Part shown: positions 34,851-45,990 of the stretch, piece after piece
Numbering within the stretch: the first letter of the stretch is position 1
Layout: the number at the start of each line of letters is the position of its first letter
Source: Lolium rigidum
Lineage: Eukaryota; Streptophyta; Magnoliopsida; Poales; Poaceae
Direction: 5' to 3'
Length of the DNA stretch: 64,000 nt
NCBI RefSeq assembly: GCF_022539505.1
Contig: NC_061508.1
Location: 347,337,484 to 347,401,483 of the forward strand
Translations under genes and position numbers: made by a program
Notes under the pieces: model-generated
The model's database searches: none
What the model was told of the DNA's origin: nothing
Seen by the model: only the letters and a program-made list of their open reading frames with translations

Positions 34851-36902
34851 ATGGCGGCGGCAACAGCAGGAGCGGCGTGCCGCAGGGCCGTCTCTTACAC
34901 CCTCCTCGGCCCGCCGGCCGAGAGCCTCCGCGCGGCTGCGGCGGCGGTGAAGGTGGCTGCGCCCGCAAGCACCGGCGACCAGTTCTTGGACCTGCTGGAC
35001 GCCAACTTCAACAAGCCGCCGCCGGCTCCCCCGGCGAAGACGCGCACGGAGAACAGCTCCCCGACGTTCGCCACCTCGGGCGACCCCTGCCTGGACTTCT
35101 TCTTTCAAGTCGTCCCCGGCACCCCGGCCGATTCCGTGTCGTCTCTCCTCGCTGACGCCTGGGCCAAAGAGCCGACCACGGCGCTCCGCCTCGCCTGCAA
35201 CCTCCGCGGCGTCGGAGGCACCGGCAAGTCCGACAAGGAGGGATTCTACGCCGCCGCGCTCTGGATGCACAACTGCCATCCGGCCACGCTCGCCCTCAAC
35301 GCGCGCCCCGTCGCCGAATTTGGATACCTCAAGGACCTCCCCGAGCTCCTCCACCGCATTATTCACGGCGGCGTCTCCACCAGGACCAGAGCCAAAAAGG
35401 TCGCCCAGAAAGGTGGGATGGTCGCTGGCTTCCGCTTCCGCAACCGCAACCGCAACCGCAACCCACCACCACCTACACCGCACCGCTGGAAGAAGTCGAT
35501 CCACCCCGCGAGCACGATGGAGGCGCGCGTCGCCGCGAGCAATAAGCGCGACCAGGAGATGTCCGCCCAGGCCGCCGTCGAGCGCCACAAGAAGCGCGCG
35601 GACGCCGCGGCCAGAGCCGTCGAGAGGTACGCCCGGGACCCCAACTACCGCCTCCTGCACGACATGACGGCGGATGTTTTCGCCGACCTCCTCGCTGAGG
35701 ACATGAAGAAGCTCTCGGAAGGCAACCTCGATCTCTCGCTCGCCTCCAAGTGGTGCCCGTCGGTCGACACCTGCTACGACTACTCCACGCTGCTCTGCGA
35801 GGCCATTGCGCGCCGCCTCTTCCCCAAGGGCTCGATGGCCCAGCTCCCGGAGGACTTGCCAGACGAGCACTACACCTACCGCGCGCGCGAACTTCTCCGC
35901 AAGGAGGCTTACGTGCCGCTGCGCCACGCCCTCAGGCTCCCCGAGGTCTTCATCTCGGCGCGCGAATGGGGGAAAGTGGTGTACACGCGCGTGGCCTCCA
36001 TCGCCATGAAGAACTACCAGGACCTCTTCGTCAAGCACGACCACGCTCGCTTCTACCAATACCTTACCGACGTCAAGTCCGGCAAGGTGAAGATTGCGGC
36101 GGGCGGCCTGCTGCCGCACGAGATCCTGGCCTCTGCCCAGTTTGACAACGAAGTAGCAGAGCTGCAGTGGCAGCGCACGGTGGATGATCTGCTGGCCTTG
36201 GGAGATCTGAAAAACTGCCTCGCCGTGTGCGACGTGTCGGGCAGCATGTGGGGGGAGCCCATGGACGTCTGCGTCGCGCTCGGCCTCCTGCTCTCGGAGC
36301 TCTGCGACGAACCGTGGCGCCACCGCGTCATCACCTTCAGCAACCGGCCACAGCTGCACCACATCCAGGGAGAGACCCTCCGGGACAAGTGCCTGTTTAT
36401 CCAACGTATGGACTGGAACATGAATACCGACTTCCAGGCCGTGTTCGACAAGCTCCTACAAGTAGCGGTCGCCGGCAACCTGCCTCCGGACCGCATGGTG
36501 AAGAAGGTGTTTGTGTTCAGCGACATGGAGTTCGACCAGGCGTCCTCGAGGCCGTGGGAGACAGACTACGAGGCGATCATGAGGAAGTACACCGAGGCCG
36601 GGTACGGAGAAGCCGTGCCGCAGATTGTCTTCTGGAACCTCCGGGACTCGCGTTCCGTGCCGGTGACAGCGGAGCAGAAGGGGGTGGCGCTGGTCAGCGG
36701 CTTCTCCAAGAACATGCTCAAGATATTCCTCGGTGGCGAGGAGGAGGCCATCCCAGAGGAGGAGGAGCAGGAGGCCATCCCAGGCGAGGAGGAGGCTATC
36801 CAAGGCAAGAAGGCGGCCATACCAAGCATCCTAACGCCCAGGGACGTCATGGAGAAGGCAATCTCCGGGCCAGAGTACCAGAAGCTCGTCGTGTTCGACT
36901 GA
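34851..36902 (+). CDS. vWA-domain protein of the DUF2828 family, copy 2 (expanded)
   Basis: This intronless gene encodes 683 aa and is closely related to copy 1 along its whole length. It carries two additions. One is a basic insert of about 50 residues in the middle (around residues 180-235: AKKVAQKGGMVAGF, a RNRNRNRN run, then PPPPTPHRWKK). The other is a C-terminal Glu-rich expansion with repeated EEAIP-type units (about residues 625-660) before the conserved ending VMEKAISGPEYQKLVVFD. The vWA metal site is complete (CDVSGSMWG, MNTDFQAVF, FVFSDMEFDQA). The insert keeps the frame, so the protein should be made. Its effect is unknown. The EEAIP tail is shared with the truncated third copy, showing that copy 3 derives from copy 2 or its twin. 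Confidence 0.88.
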   Translation: MAAATAGAACRRAVSYTLLGPPAESLRAAAAAVKVAAPASTGDQFLDLLDANFNKPPPAPPAKTRTENSSPTFATSGDPCLDFFFQVVPGTPADSVSSLLADAWAKEPTTALRLACNLRGVGGTGKSDKEGFYAAALWMHNCHPATLALNARPVAEFGYLKDLPELLHRIIHGGVSTRTRAKKVAQKGGMVAGFRFRNRNRNRNPPPPTPHRWKKSIHPASTMEARVAASNKRDQEMSAQAAVERHKKRADAAARAVERYARDPNYRLLHDMTADVFADLLAEDMKKLSEGNLDLSLASKWCPSVDTCYDYSTLLCEAIARRLFPKGSMAQLPEDLPDEHYTYRARELLRKEAYVPLRHALRLPEVFISAREWGKVVYTRVASIAMKNYQDLFVKHDHARFYQYLTDVKSGKVKIAAGGLLPHEILASAQFDNEVAELQWQRTVDDLLALGDLKNCLAVCDVSGSMWGEPMDVCVALGLLLSELCDEPWRHRVITFSNRPQLHHIQGETLRDKCLFIQRMDWNMNTDFQAVFDKLLQVAVAGNLPPDRMVKKVFVFSDMEFDQASSRPWETDYEAIMRKYTEAGYGEAVPQIVFWNLRDSRSVPVTAEQKGVALVSGFSKNMLKIFLGGEEEAIPEEEEQEAIPGEEEAIQGKKAAIPSILTPRDVMEKAISGPEYQKLVVFD

Positions 36903-38129
36903 AAGAATTTAGGTCAGTCGGGTCGTAGTGTTCGCTTTTTATTTCTCTTCATTATAATTCCTGCCTTCTGAAGAACTTACAGCTATCGAATGAATCCTAT
37001 CGTCATGGACGAATGTTATGAAAATGGAACAGATTCTCGTGTTTCTATATTTGAGCTTAATTCTTTTATGTGCTCTATGCAGATAGCAAGTTTCAGTTGT
37101 TGCTTGGTTCCTGTTCAAATCGTGTTGTGTACCTTTGTGCTCGTGGTATTAACATGTGGAAACCATTACTAATTCGTTGGTATTCTCATTTTTAATTGAT
37201 TGATTGATAGACGCAGATCGTGTAGACATGTATTGTGATTTGGTCACATTTTTTTTGGATATGCCTGCAAGAAATAAAAACACGATTCATGGTGTAGCTT
37301 GATCATATGCGCTGGTAATTTGCAATAATTTAGGTGTCTCTTCTGTTCATCTCCTTTGGATATTGGGGGTTTCATGCTAATTTGGACGATTTAAATCATA
37401 TCATTGTTTTTCCTATGAAGGTTCTTGGAATCTTGGGTCATAGGATGGGAATTACCAAATTACTATGGTTTCCTATGCGCGGCATTACAGTCTGTAGGAA
37501 TTAATTTCATCATTAGCTCAAAACCTATTTCCCCACTTTTTTTCCTTTAAGAACTCCAGTGCAGTCACGAGATTTTTGTCTAGTTTTTGTCCCTAATCCT
37601 GTAAATTTCATATGTACATTTTCCGTGCATCATTCAACATGTGTTTCTCTGTGTGACCAACAATCCAAAACACTTCTTCTAACATACATGTGCTTTGAAA
37701 TCATGTAAAACTCCTATGCACGAAGAACGAATCCATGTGTTAAAAAATAATCATTTTGCATATGTGTTTCTGTCATATTCCTACATATTTCCACTATTCT
37801 TAGTCTCTGCCCGCAAACCAAAATCCTTGTCGTAAGAGGATATAGTTTAGGGAGGCTGGGGTCTCGTGTAATGGGAGTCCATACTTGGGATTATAATGAC
37901 ATCTTTGCAACTCAGCTGCTGTGAATCAAGATGAATTTTAGATTGGTTTGGTGTTATGATTATATTTGTTGAAATTTTTGTGGCTTTTAAGAACTTACGA
38001 TTTTTTTGTTTTCATGGCTAGTTACTAGATGAATCAACTACCGTGTTTCTATTTTTGGGTAGAATTATTTAGTTGTGCAGGTTCTTTAGTGAGTTTCAAA
38101 CTTCCACTCCCACTTTCAAAATATCTTTA
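36903..38129. repeat. 3' flank of vWA copy 2, duplicated at 38802-39620
   Basis: No gene. Blocks such as AACAGATTCTCG.GTTTCT, GGTGTAGCTT.ATC, and ATTATTTAGTTGTGCAGGTTC recur in the same order after copy 3, with deletions there. This shows that coding end and flank were duplicated together. Confidence 0.75.
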
Positions 38130-39578
38130 TCTCTATACTATTAAAAAACTAGGAAGGTGTTCCATCGTCGAACAAATCTCATCCGTCGTCATTCACCCCA
38201 CTCCTTCTCTTCCTTGGCGACTGCACTCCCCCACCGCAAATCAACCGAGGAATTGTGCCAATCGGTTCTCCAATGACCCACCCTATCGATCCAAGCAGCG
38301 ACTCCTCTCCTTGTTTTCTTCCCACTTTAGCCCCACTTCGGCGACAACTACGGCACACGCTTCATGACCGCCGCACCTCAGCAAGTCCGCCATCATCTTG
38401 AGCTTAACGGGATCGTCAACCTGCTTCTGGAGTGCATGGTGAAGAAGGTGTTCGTTTTCAGCGACATGGAATTCGACCAGGCTTCGTCAAGGCCGTGGGA
38501 GACCGACTATGAGGCAATCACAAGGAAGTATTCCGAGGCCAGGTACCGAGACGCGCCGCAGATTGTCTTATGGAATATGCGGTGCTCGCGCTCCACGCTA
38601 GTGACAACGGAACAGAAGGAGGTGGCGCTGGTCAGTGGCTTCTCCAAGAATATGCTGAAGATATTCCTCGGCGGCGAGGAGGAGGCCATCCCAGACATCC
38701 CGTGCGAAGAGGAGGCTATACCAAACATCCCAACGCCGAGGGACGTCATGGAGAAGGCAATCTCTGGGCCAGAGTACGAGAAGCTAGTCGTGTTCGATTG
38801 AAAGTATGGAGTACTTGCAATTCAGAATTTGGTGTGTTGGGTTCGTAGTGTTTGTTTTTGGTTTCTTCATTATATTTCATGCATTATGAAGAACTTTGAA
38901 TGAAAACTACCGACATGGAAAAATGTCTTGAAAATGGAACAGATTCTCGCGTTTCTCTATTTGAGCTGAAAGTTTTATGTGCTCCAGGCAGTTGGGAAGT
39001 TTCAGTTGTTGTTTGATTCCTGTTCAAATCAGAATTGCAAACCGTGTTGTGTGTATATATTATACCTTTGTGCTCGTGGTATTAACATGTCGAAACCAGT
39101 AATTCGTTGGTATTCTCATTTTTAAGTGGTTGATAGACGCCGATGAGTAGACATGTATTGTGATTTGGTAATTATTCTTTTTATATTCCTGCAAGAAATG
39201 AAAACATGATTCACGGTGTAGCTTATAGAGCTAAATAATGTGATCATGTGCTGATAATTCGCAATAATTTGGATGTCTATTGGGTTCATGTCCTTTGGAT
39301 GATTGTCATACTAATTTGGGAGGATTTAAATCCTATCTTATTTTTTTTCTCTATGAAGGCTCTTGGGTAATAGCATTGGAATTACCAAATTACTGTGGAG
39401 AGAGATGCCAAGTTGGTAGTAGTGTTAAAATAGATACTGTTTTTTCTTAATAATGACTACCCTAATTCATATCCGCATCCACTCCTAAACTAAGTGAGAT
39501 AGGTGGGGGAGTGAATGACGACGGATGTTATTGGGGTGAATGACGACGGATGTTATTGGGGTGAATGACTACCCTAAT
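38130..39578 (+). mobile_element. Unit carrying the third vWA copy, with Helitron-like 5' end and inverted flanking repeats
   Basis: At 38130 the sequence TCTCTATACTATTAAAAAAC directly follows an A, as in the 5' ends of grass Helitrons. CATCCGTCGTCATTCACCCC (about 38184) reappears inverted, and twice, at 39508-39560. The right side passes CCCTAA followed by T near 39575, but only a weak hairpin precedes it, so a Helitron 3' end is not proved. The unit contains the chimeric third copy. Class is unsettled; a rearranged tandem duplication is the alternative. Confidence 0.4.
38364..38801 (+). pseudogene. vWA/DUF2828 copy 3, truncated and chimeric
   Basis: This open frame of 145 aa has an unrelated first 25 or so residues (MTAAPQQVRHHLELNGIVNL) fused to the C-terminal third of the vWA protein, from MVKKVFVFSDMEFDQA to EYEKLVVFD, including EEEAIP repeats. 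Only the last metal-site Asp remains; DxSGS and the Thr motif are missing, so a working vWA fold is unlikely. The new 5' part comes from sequence not present in copies 1 and 2. The frame is intact, so a short peptide could still be made if transcribed. Confidence 0.75.
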
Positions 39579-40086
39579 TCATATTAATTATTTAGTTGTG
39601 CAGGTTCTTTAATACTCATGCATGTTATTGATTTGTATGATTTTGATATAAAATACATACTATCACACATGCACCACTGAATAACATTTTATCCCAAACA
39701 AATATGCCGCAAGAACATACATGAAAAATTTAAAACACGAGAACCAGAAACATGCGGGAGCAGAAGAGAGGACTTGCGAAAGACTAAGGAAATTCTTCCA
39801 TTACCCTTCGACAGTACCTAATACGAGGAAAAAAAGGTTTTGCGATGTACCACGGAAAGAGCAAAAATCGTCGGGATGAGGCATCAACAACCACGGCAAT
39901 TTTTTTTTGTAGTGTAAGATAATTACTAAGTTTTTCTGCGAAATTGATAGCTACTTAATTAGTTAATATACGAGTTCATGTTTGCTATAGGATCTTTCAA
40001 ATTGGCATAGAGTTTTAATGTGTATGGTAAAACAATTATCTTGATAGAGGTCTCTCGAGAGTGTGGCTATTTCAACTATGAGGAAG
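39579..40086. other. AT-rich spacer before the Mutator-like element
   Basis: Begins with the tail of the duplicated flank (AATTATTTAGTTGTGCAGG, 39584). No gene is seen. Confidence 0.45.
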
Positions 40087-40095
40087 TTTGGTTAA
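40087..40095. repeat. 9-bp target duplication, left
   Basis: TTTGGTTAA immediately before the left inverted repeat is matched exactly by 47792-47800. Confidence 0.9.
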
Positions 40096-40373
40096 GGGTT
40101 AATTATTGGTTTGCCACTACAGCCCGCGCATGACTCAGTTTTGCCACTAGAGCAGAATGGTGCTCAGTTTTGCCACCGCTTCTGGCGCAGCTGCTCTGTC
40201 GAGGCCAAACGGCCAGGCTTCAAACGTTTCCGTCTCTTGCCGTTACTGAAAGTGGGGCCAGATCTTACAGGTAGGACCGCGCAATGACAAATAGGTGAAG
40301 ACCGAACTACCCCTGCTCCCGCCACAGAGCAACACACCGATCCGCGCCCCTGCCGGCACCACCTGCGCCGCCA

Positions 40374-40436
40374 CGACCTGCGACGCCACCACCTGCGCCG
40401 CCACGACCTGCGACGCCACCACCTGCGCCGCCGCGC
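40374..40436. repeat. 30-bp minisatellite near the left end
   Basis: ACCTGCGACGCCACCACCTG-CGCCGCCACG is repeated about two and a half times just upstream of the transposase start, giving false Thr/Cys/Ala-rich frames on both strands. Confidence 0.8.
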
Positions 40437-40549
40437 GGCCGTCCCGCGTGGACACCTTCTCCACCGCCTCCAGGAGCACCTGCTCTGCCCCCACCCCCTT
40501 GCGACGTAGTCGCTCGTTCCGCCACTGCGCCCTCCACCTGCTCGATGCA

Positions 40550-43500
40550 ATGGCTAGTGGCGGCGACGACCTTGGCGAGGCAGGCGTGGGGCCGGAGACC
40601 CGCCGCATCCACGACTGGGTTCCCGAGGGGTAAGCCTTGTTCCTATTGAGCTTTCTTGTGTAGTGCAATAGTCGATTTGACATAGAGTGCTCATTGCGTT
40701 TGATTTTGGTTTTGGTGTGCTCATTGCCTCTCTGTTTTTGGTTGATTAGGATGGAATTGCGGTTTGCTTTCTTGGTGAACATTAGAAGGGAGCGATTCAT
40801 TGTGGATGCAAAGGATCAAAAGAAATTCCAAGGAGGGTTTGATTATCGGTTGCCAATGGATTGTAATTGGAGTTTTAGACAATTTGGCGAGGTAATTTGC
40901 GGCCCATATCCTTGGGGTATGCATGATGAAGTGGAATTCAAATACTACGATGGGGGAATTGATTGGGTGAAAGTTAGTAATGATGAAGAGCTCGCTACCT
41001 TGTTTGCTAAGCATAAGGAGAAAGAGCAATTTCATGTGAGGCTGCAAAATGATGTGGTTGTGCCGGCAGTTGGAACTTCTCGGACAGATTCATGTCGTCG
41101 TAATGGAAGCTCTAGCCAGAACAGTTCAGTTAGGGGAGCTTCAGTTAGTGCACGGCGACGTGGTGGCTCATCAAACATGGGCACCGGCAGTAGGGTCCCA
41201 AGAGAAGTGGAGCCTGAATACATCGATGATGAAGAGAGGCTATATTCTGATGTTGTGCATAATTTACGACGGCCATGTCGGGCTGAAAACCGAGATGAGT
41301 GTGACAATGAGGCTTTTGTGATTGATGATGAGGAGGTTGAGGACGAAGACCTTCCAGCTATTGAATGGGACCCTGCAAACTCTCAGATGGAAGAAGGTAC
41401 CATCTTTGCATCCATGAGTGAGTGTAGAAATGCACTTGTGACATACCGCATCGGGCGGAGCGTACATTTGAAGTTGACAAGAGCGACGAGTACGTTACAG
41501 AGTGCACTGTCCGACTGAAGATTGTCCATGGAGGATGCACGCGTCTAAAATGCGAAATAGCACGAATGTTCAAGTCAAAGTGAACCCTTTTAGGCACACA
41601 TGCATGGAATCAACCCTGAGGAAGGAAACAATTAGTAGAGCCAAGTCAAGATGGGTGGCTGAAGAAGTAAAACGGTGGGTGACAGAAGACCATCAAGTGG
41701 GTACAAAGGAGTTGCGGAAGAAGCTCAAAGAAAAGTTCAAGATAGAGGTACCATACATGAGGGTTTTCAATGGAAAACAACATGCTATGGATTCTATTTA
41801 TGGTAATTGGCGGGAAAGTTTTAAACTCGTTGTATTCATTTAAGGGTGAAGTGGAGAAGACCAGCCCGGGTAGTATTGTAGATATTGATCACCACACCGT
41901 GGAGTACACGTTGAGGGGAATGACAATGACCAAAGAGTGCTTTAGAAGGGTTTTTGTTCGCTTTGAGGCTTGTCGCCGGGGTTTTTGGAAGGCTGCATGC
42001 CCTATTTGGCTATTGATGCTACTTTTCTCACGGGGAGGTTTAAAGGACAGTTAGTAGCAGCTTGTGCAGTTGATGGACACAATTTTGTATTTCCAGTTGC
42101 TTATGGCGTGATAGAGGCAGAGTCTGAGGAGAGCTGGACTTGGTTTTTGCAGAATCTGCGCCGGGCTATTGCACATCCCAATGGGTTGGTAATTCATACA
42201 GATGCTTGCAAGGGTTTAGAAGTAGCCGTGGACAATGTGTTCCCTGGAGTAGAGCATAGGGAATGCATGCCTCACCTTGCTGCAAATTTTGGGAAGAAAT
42301 TCAAAGGAAAGGTGTATGCCGACAATTTATGGCCAGCATCTTTGACTTGCAGTGTGAAGAAGCACAACTATCACATGAGGCAGTTATACAAAAATGACAA
42401 AGTGAAGGAATACTTGGAAACACACCACTCCAAGTTATGGGCCGAAGCCAATTCGGTGAAGTGAGCAAAGTTGACTATGTGCATAATAATCTTGCGTAGT
42501 CTTTCAACTCAACGATCCGAAAACTAAAGGGTCTTTATTTGGCGGATTTGCTTGACAAGATAAGGGTAGAATACGTGCAGAAATTTCTTGTTCGAGCAGG
42601 AATAGCCGAGGCAAAATTCATGGGACACATTATAATCCCTTCCGTGATGAATGAATTGAAGCAGAAACCAAGAGGCTTGGAAATGGACATGACTCGTTGC
42701 TCAGCTACGACGACAGAGGTATCATTTTTGGATAAAGAGAAGAGGGAATGGAGATATCCGGTGGATTTAGAAGCTAGAACTTGCGGTTGTAGGCAACGGC
42801 AGATAACTCGGGTTGCCATGCATTCATGCCTTGTTTTTCATCACTACTCGTCGAGTCAAGCGAGGTAACATACAACGAGTATGTGCATGATTACTACTCA
42901 GTTGCAAAGTTAAAAGCCACATATGCACATGGCTTACCCGCTTTGGAGGGAAAACAACAATGGGATCCAGTGGACCCTGGTTTTAAGCTTTGCCCTCCGA
43001 GTTCCGAAGAGAGCAGCGGGTAGACCGAGGAAAAGTAGAATAAGACCTCGCAGCGAAGGATCTGGACTTGGACCGAGGAGACGTAAGTGCACAAGGTGTG
43101 GTGGGTCTGGTCATTTCGCTAAGTACTGTGATAACGTAGATGATCCAGTGTTCGGAGAGTGTTTTGATGTTTCAAATGATGAGCAAAATGATGATCAAAA
43201 TGAGGATGCAGTGGAGGCTACAAGTGATGATCCAAGTGATGATCCAATTGATGAGCCACAAAATGATCAAATTGATGATCCAATTGATGAGCCACAAAAT
43301 GATCAAATTGATGATCCAATTGATGAGCCACAAAATGATCAAATTGATGATCCAGTTGATGAGCCACAAAATGATCAAATTGATGATCCAATTGATGATC
43401 CGATTGATGAGCCACAAAATTATCAAAATGATGATCCAATTGATAATGGAAATGATGATCCAATTGATGATCCAATTGAGGAGAAAATTGAGGCTCCAAA

Positions 43501-43779
43501 TGTTGGTGTCCAACCTTTGTGGTTGTGAGTTCTACTTGGTATGTAAATCTTTCCAATACTAGTGTACATTTATCACTTGACACAATCTTACCGCCCTTTG
43601 TTTTGTACAGCTCTGTTGTAGGTTCGAACAAAGTTGTGGCAGTGAGCTCTGAGGTAGTTAAGGTGCCGACAACCAAGAGGAGAAGAAAAGAAGCAATGAG
43701 CACAAGGATCACAAGGAGCAAAGTAGTGGCAAGAAGCGCAAGGACCAAGAAGAAGCCGCAACGCTTTGTAGATGATTGA
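40550..43779 (+). pseudogene. MULE (MuDR-type) transposase, frameshifted
   Basis: Exon 1 (40550-40629, MASGGDDLGEAGVGPETRR) joins in phase to an exon at 40750 (MELRFAFLVNIRRERFIVD). A variable acidic region, a MuDR-type N-terminal domain (CPTEDCPWRMHASK, VGTKELRKKLKEKFKIEV), and the catalytic core follow. Core motifs are YLAIDATFLTGRFKGQL (first Asp), VIHTDACKGLEVAV (second Asp), HRECMPHLAANF and KLWAEANS. A SWIM-type segment (RTCGCRQRQI, then a damaged C-H pair), KRAAGRPRKSRIRPRS and a zinc knuckle CTRCGGSGHFAKYC come next. Then an acidic repeat tail. The frame changes at least five times (near 41500, 41800, 41985, 42465 and 42840), so no full transposase can be made from this copy. Confidence 0.85.
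43222..43480 (+). repeat. 36-bp coding repeats in the transposase tail
   Basis: GATGATCCAATTGATGAGCC plus ACAAAATGATCAAATT repeats about four times in tandem, with two or three degenerate units around it. In frame it encodes DDPIDEPQNDQI, an acidic tail after the zinc knuckle. All three plus frames stay open through it. Confidence 0.85.
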
Positions 43780-45270
43780 GTGGGAACCAACTAAAGTTCA
43801 TGAATAATGTTGTATTTGTGTTTGAATGCTGTTGGAATGATTAGAGTACATGTTTGAACTATGTTTGAATGATGTTGGAGTGATGAGATTACATGTTTTG
43901 AGGAACTCATGTCAAAATGTGCTAAAAAGAGCTCCAAAGGTAGGGTAAATGGCCTCATTTCTAAGCAAGTTTTTTTTGATCTTGTCTAAATTGGCCAAAT
44001 AAGTTCACTACACATCTATTCCATGTAAGAAGAGTATGTGAGAAGGTTTTTCCATTTTTTTTTTGATTTTTTTTGAATTTTTTATGGTCATTTCAAATTT
44101 AGTCAAACCTAACTTTGACCATCATTTTAGTTTGAAACATGGAATTGTAAAACTAAGCATGGATCCTTGTTATTCACTCCAAAATGAAGCTTTGGTGAGG
44201 TTTTTGAAACTTTTCATGCTCCAAACCCTAAACCTCTTGTCTTCACCCTCGAACTTGTACCCCAGTGTTTGAGATATCACATTAGACGCATGGTTTTTTT
44301 GTTGAACAGCATATAGACCATGTTTATCAACTAGAATGTGTAGTATATGACATAAGAAGTCTATGTGAGAAGGTTTTCCATTTTTTTGATTTTTTTTGAA
44401 TTTTTTATGGTCATTTCAAATTTAGTCAAACCTAACTTTGACCATCATTTTATCAAGTTTGAAACATGGAATTGTAAAACTAAGCATCGATCCTTGTTAT
44501 TCACTCCAAAATGAAGCTTTGGTGAGGTTTTTGAAACTTTTCATGTTCCAAACCCTAAACCTCTTGTCTTCACCCTCGAACTTGTACCCCAGTGTTCGAG
44601 ATATCACATTAGACACATGGTTTTTTTTTTTGAACAGCATGTAGACCATGTTTATCAACTATAATGGGTAGTATATGACATAAGAAGTCTATGTGAGAAG
44701 GTTTTCCATTTTTTTGATTTTTTTTGAATTTTTTATGCTCATTTCAAATTTAGTCAAAGCCTAACTTTGACCAGCTAACCCTGTTCTTCTAGAAGGAAAC
44801 CGGACCGATCCGTGGGTTGCTCTGTTTTGCATTGTGGACCGTTCACTGCGGTAACGCCAGCCGTCCGATCTAGCCTTCTAGAACGTTTCGGGGCCGATCC
44901 GTGGACACCATCGTTCTTCAACATGATTGGTTCCTTTCTCTTTTCTGCGGTGGGCTATAAGAACACTGAAATCTCCGTTGGTCCGTTGGGCCGTCCCGCG
45001 TGTCTAGGCCTGCGATGCATGCGCCATGCATGCGCCATGCAGGCGCCACGCCAACAACCCTTTCCACGCACTCGCCGACGCCTTTTAATGCATCGACGCA
45101 GCGTCTCAGCGTTGCCATCGTCTCAGCTCTCGCAGCGATGCGGCCGCATCGGCTTTGCCATCGTCTCGAGCCGTCCCATCGTCGATCGCGTCAAAACCAA
45201 TAATTATTTTTGGAAGACGGCTAGACACGCGTTAATTCATCATTAGGAACCCGAATTATGAGCCAACCTC
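43780..45270. other. Non-coding middle of the Mutator-like element
   Basis: AT-rich and largely occupied by the 328-bp tandem repeat. From 44780 the sequence becomes GC-richer and leads into the promoter of the 130-aa ORF. Confidence 0.5.
44041..44775. repeat. 328-bp tandem repeat, about 2.2 copies
   Basis: AGAAGGTTTTTCCATTTTTT recurs at 44041, 44368 and 44696. Units share TTTAGTCAAACCTAACTTTG and CCCTAAACCTCTTGTCTTC. Small ORFs of 68-69 aa in each unit are by-products of the repeat. Confidence 0.85.
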
Positions 45271-45280
45271 TTTATAAGGG
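45271..45280 (+). promoter_or_regulatory. TATA-like box before the 130-aa ORF
   Basis: TTTATAAGGG lies 108 bases before the ATG at 45379, with a C/T-rich leader (CTCTCTTCCTCTCC words, three times) between. The spacing suits a real plant transcript. Confidence 0.5.
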
Positions 45281-45378
45281 GCCTCTCTTCCTCTCCCACA
45301 CACCAACCGAGCGAGCCTCTCTTCCTCTCCATCTCCAAAGCACCACGCACTCAAGCGAGCCTCTCTGCCTCTCCGAAG

Positions 45379-45771
45379 ATGCAGTACACGGGACCGACCT
45401 TCCGCCGTCCGCGCACCAGGCCGGAGCTACTCTATCCGGCGGACGTCCTCGTCGACAACACGCTCCGTGTGTGGGCAAAGTCGAGGTGGAGGAGCGAGAT
45501 CGAGCTCACTCGAGAGTTCCTCGACGAGGGCTTCTCCCACCTCCCACCGGGCTCGCCCGTCATGTACTACGTCAATGAGTCTCGTGAAGGCGTCGCCCTC
45601 AAGCTTCTCACGATCACCTTCGCCAACCGATTTGACGCGTACGCCCTCCTCGGTGAGGTCTTATGGTGCGGCTGCGAGTCAATCTTCTTCACCACCTACA
45701 ACGTCTTCACCGATTGCGACGCCATCTTCTTCTCCGGGAAACCTATGCACTGCCTCCCGTACTACAAGTGA
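45379..45771 (+). CDS. Unrecognised 130-aa protein inside the Mutator-like element
   Basis: This intronless, GC-rich frame starts at the first ATG after a TATA-like box and a pyrimidine-rich leader. Residues about 1-50 are Arg-rich (MQYTGPTFRRPRTRPELLYP, WAKSRWRSEIELTREFLDEG). The rest looks folded, with alternating hydrophobic strands (GSPVMYYVNESREGVALKLL, FDAYALLGEVLWCGCESIFF) and the ending SGKPMHCLPYYK. No signal peptide or clear membrane segment is seen. I do not recognise the family. Its codon use and promoter differ from the AT-rich decayed transposase nearby, so it could be a captured host gene or an accessory gene of the element. Confidence 0.55.
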   Translation: MQYTGPTFRRPRTRPELLYPADVLVDNTLRVWAKSRWRSEIELTREFLDEGFSHLPPGSPVMYYVNESREGVALKLLTITFANRFDAYALLGEVLWCGCESIFFTTYNVFTDCDAIFFSGKPMHCLPYYK

Positions 45772-45939
45772 AGACGCTAGTGAAGACGGTGGTGCGGCGC
45801 AGGTGCTGCGGCAGGTGGTGCGGCCAAGATGTGTTCTCGTCAAGCTCGTCATGTTTTTTTAGCTTTACGTTTTCATTTTCTATGTGGTTCCGTGTCGAGT
45901 CGTGTCAAGTCGTGTGTCACTGAACTTATCTATCTAGGG

Positions 45940-45990
45940 TACCCATCTATCTATCTATCTAGGGTACCCATCTATCTATCTAAGTTATTT
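45940..45990. repeat. CTAT microsatellite with GGGTACC interruptions
   Basis: TATCTATCTAGGGTACCCATC-type units recur about two and a half times. Another TAGGGTACCCAT lies at 46170. Confidence 0.85.

Noticed and set aside
34845..36404. 519-codon minus-strand frame opposite vWA copy 2
   Set aside because: Antisense shadow in GC-rich coding sequence. It has a composition biased to Leu/Glu/Val/Arg repeats and a counterpart opposite copy 1 only because the genes are paralogous.
43172..43513. 113-codon minus frame made of Ile/Trp/Asn/Leu repeats
   Set aside because: Reverse complement of the acidic 36-bp coding repeats; composition is impossible for a soluble or normal membrane protein.
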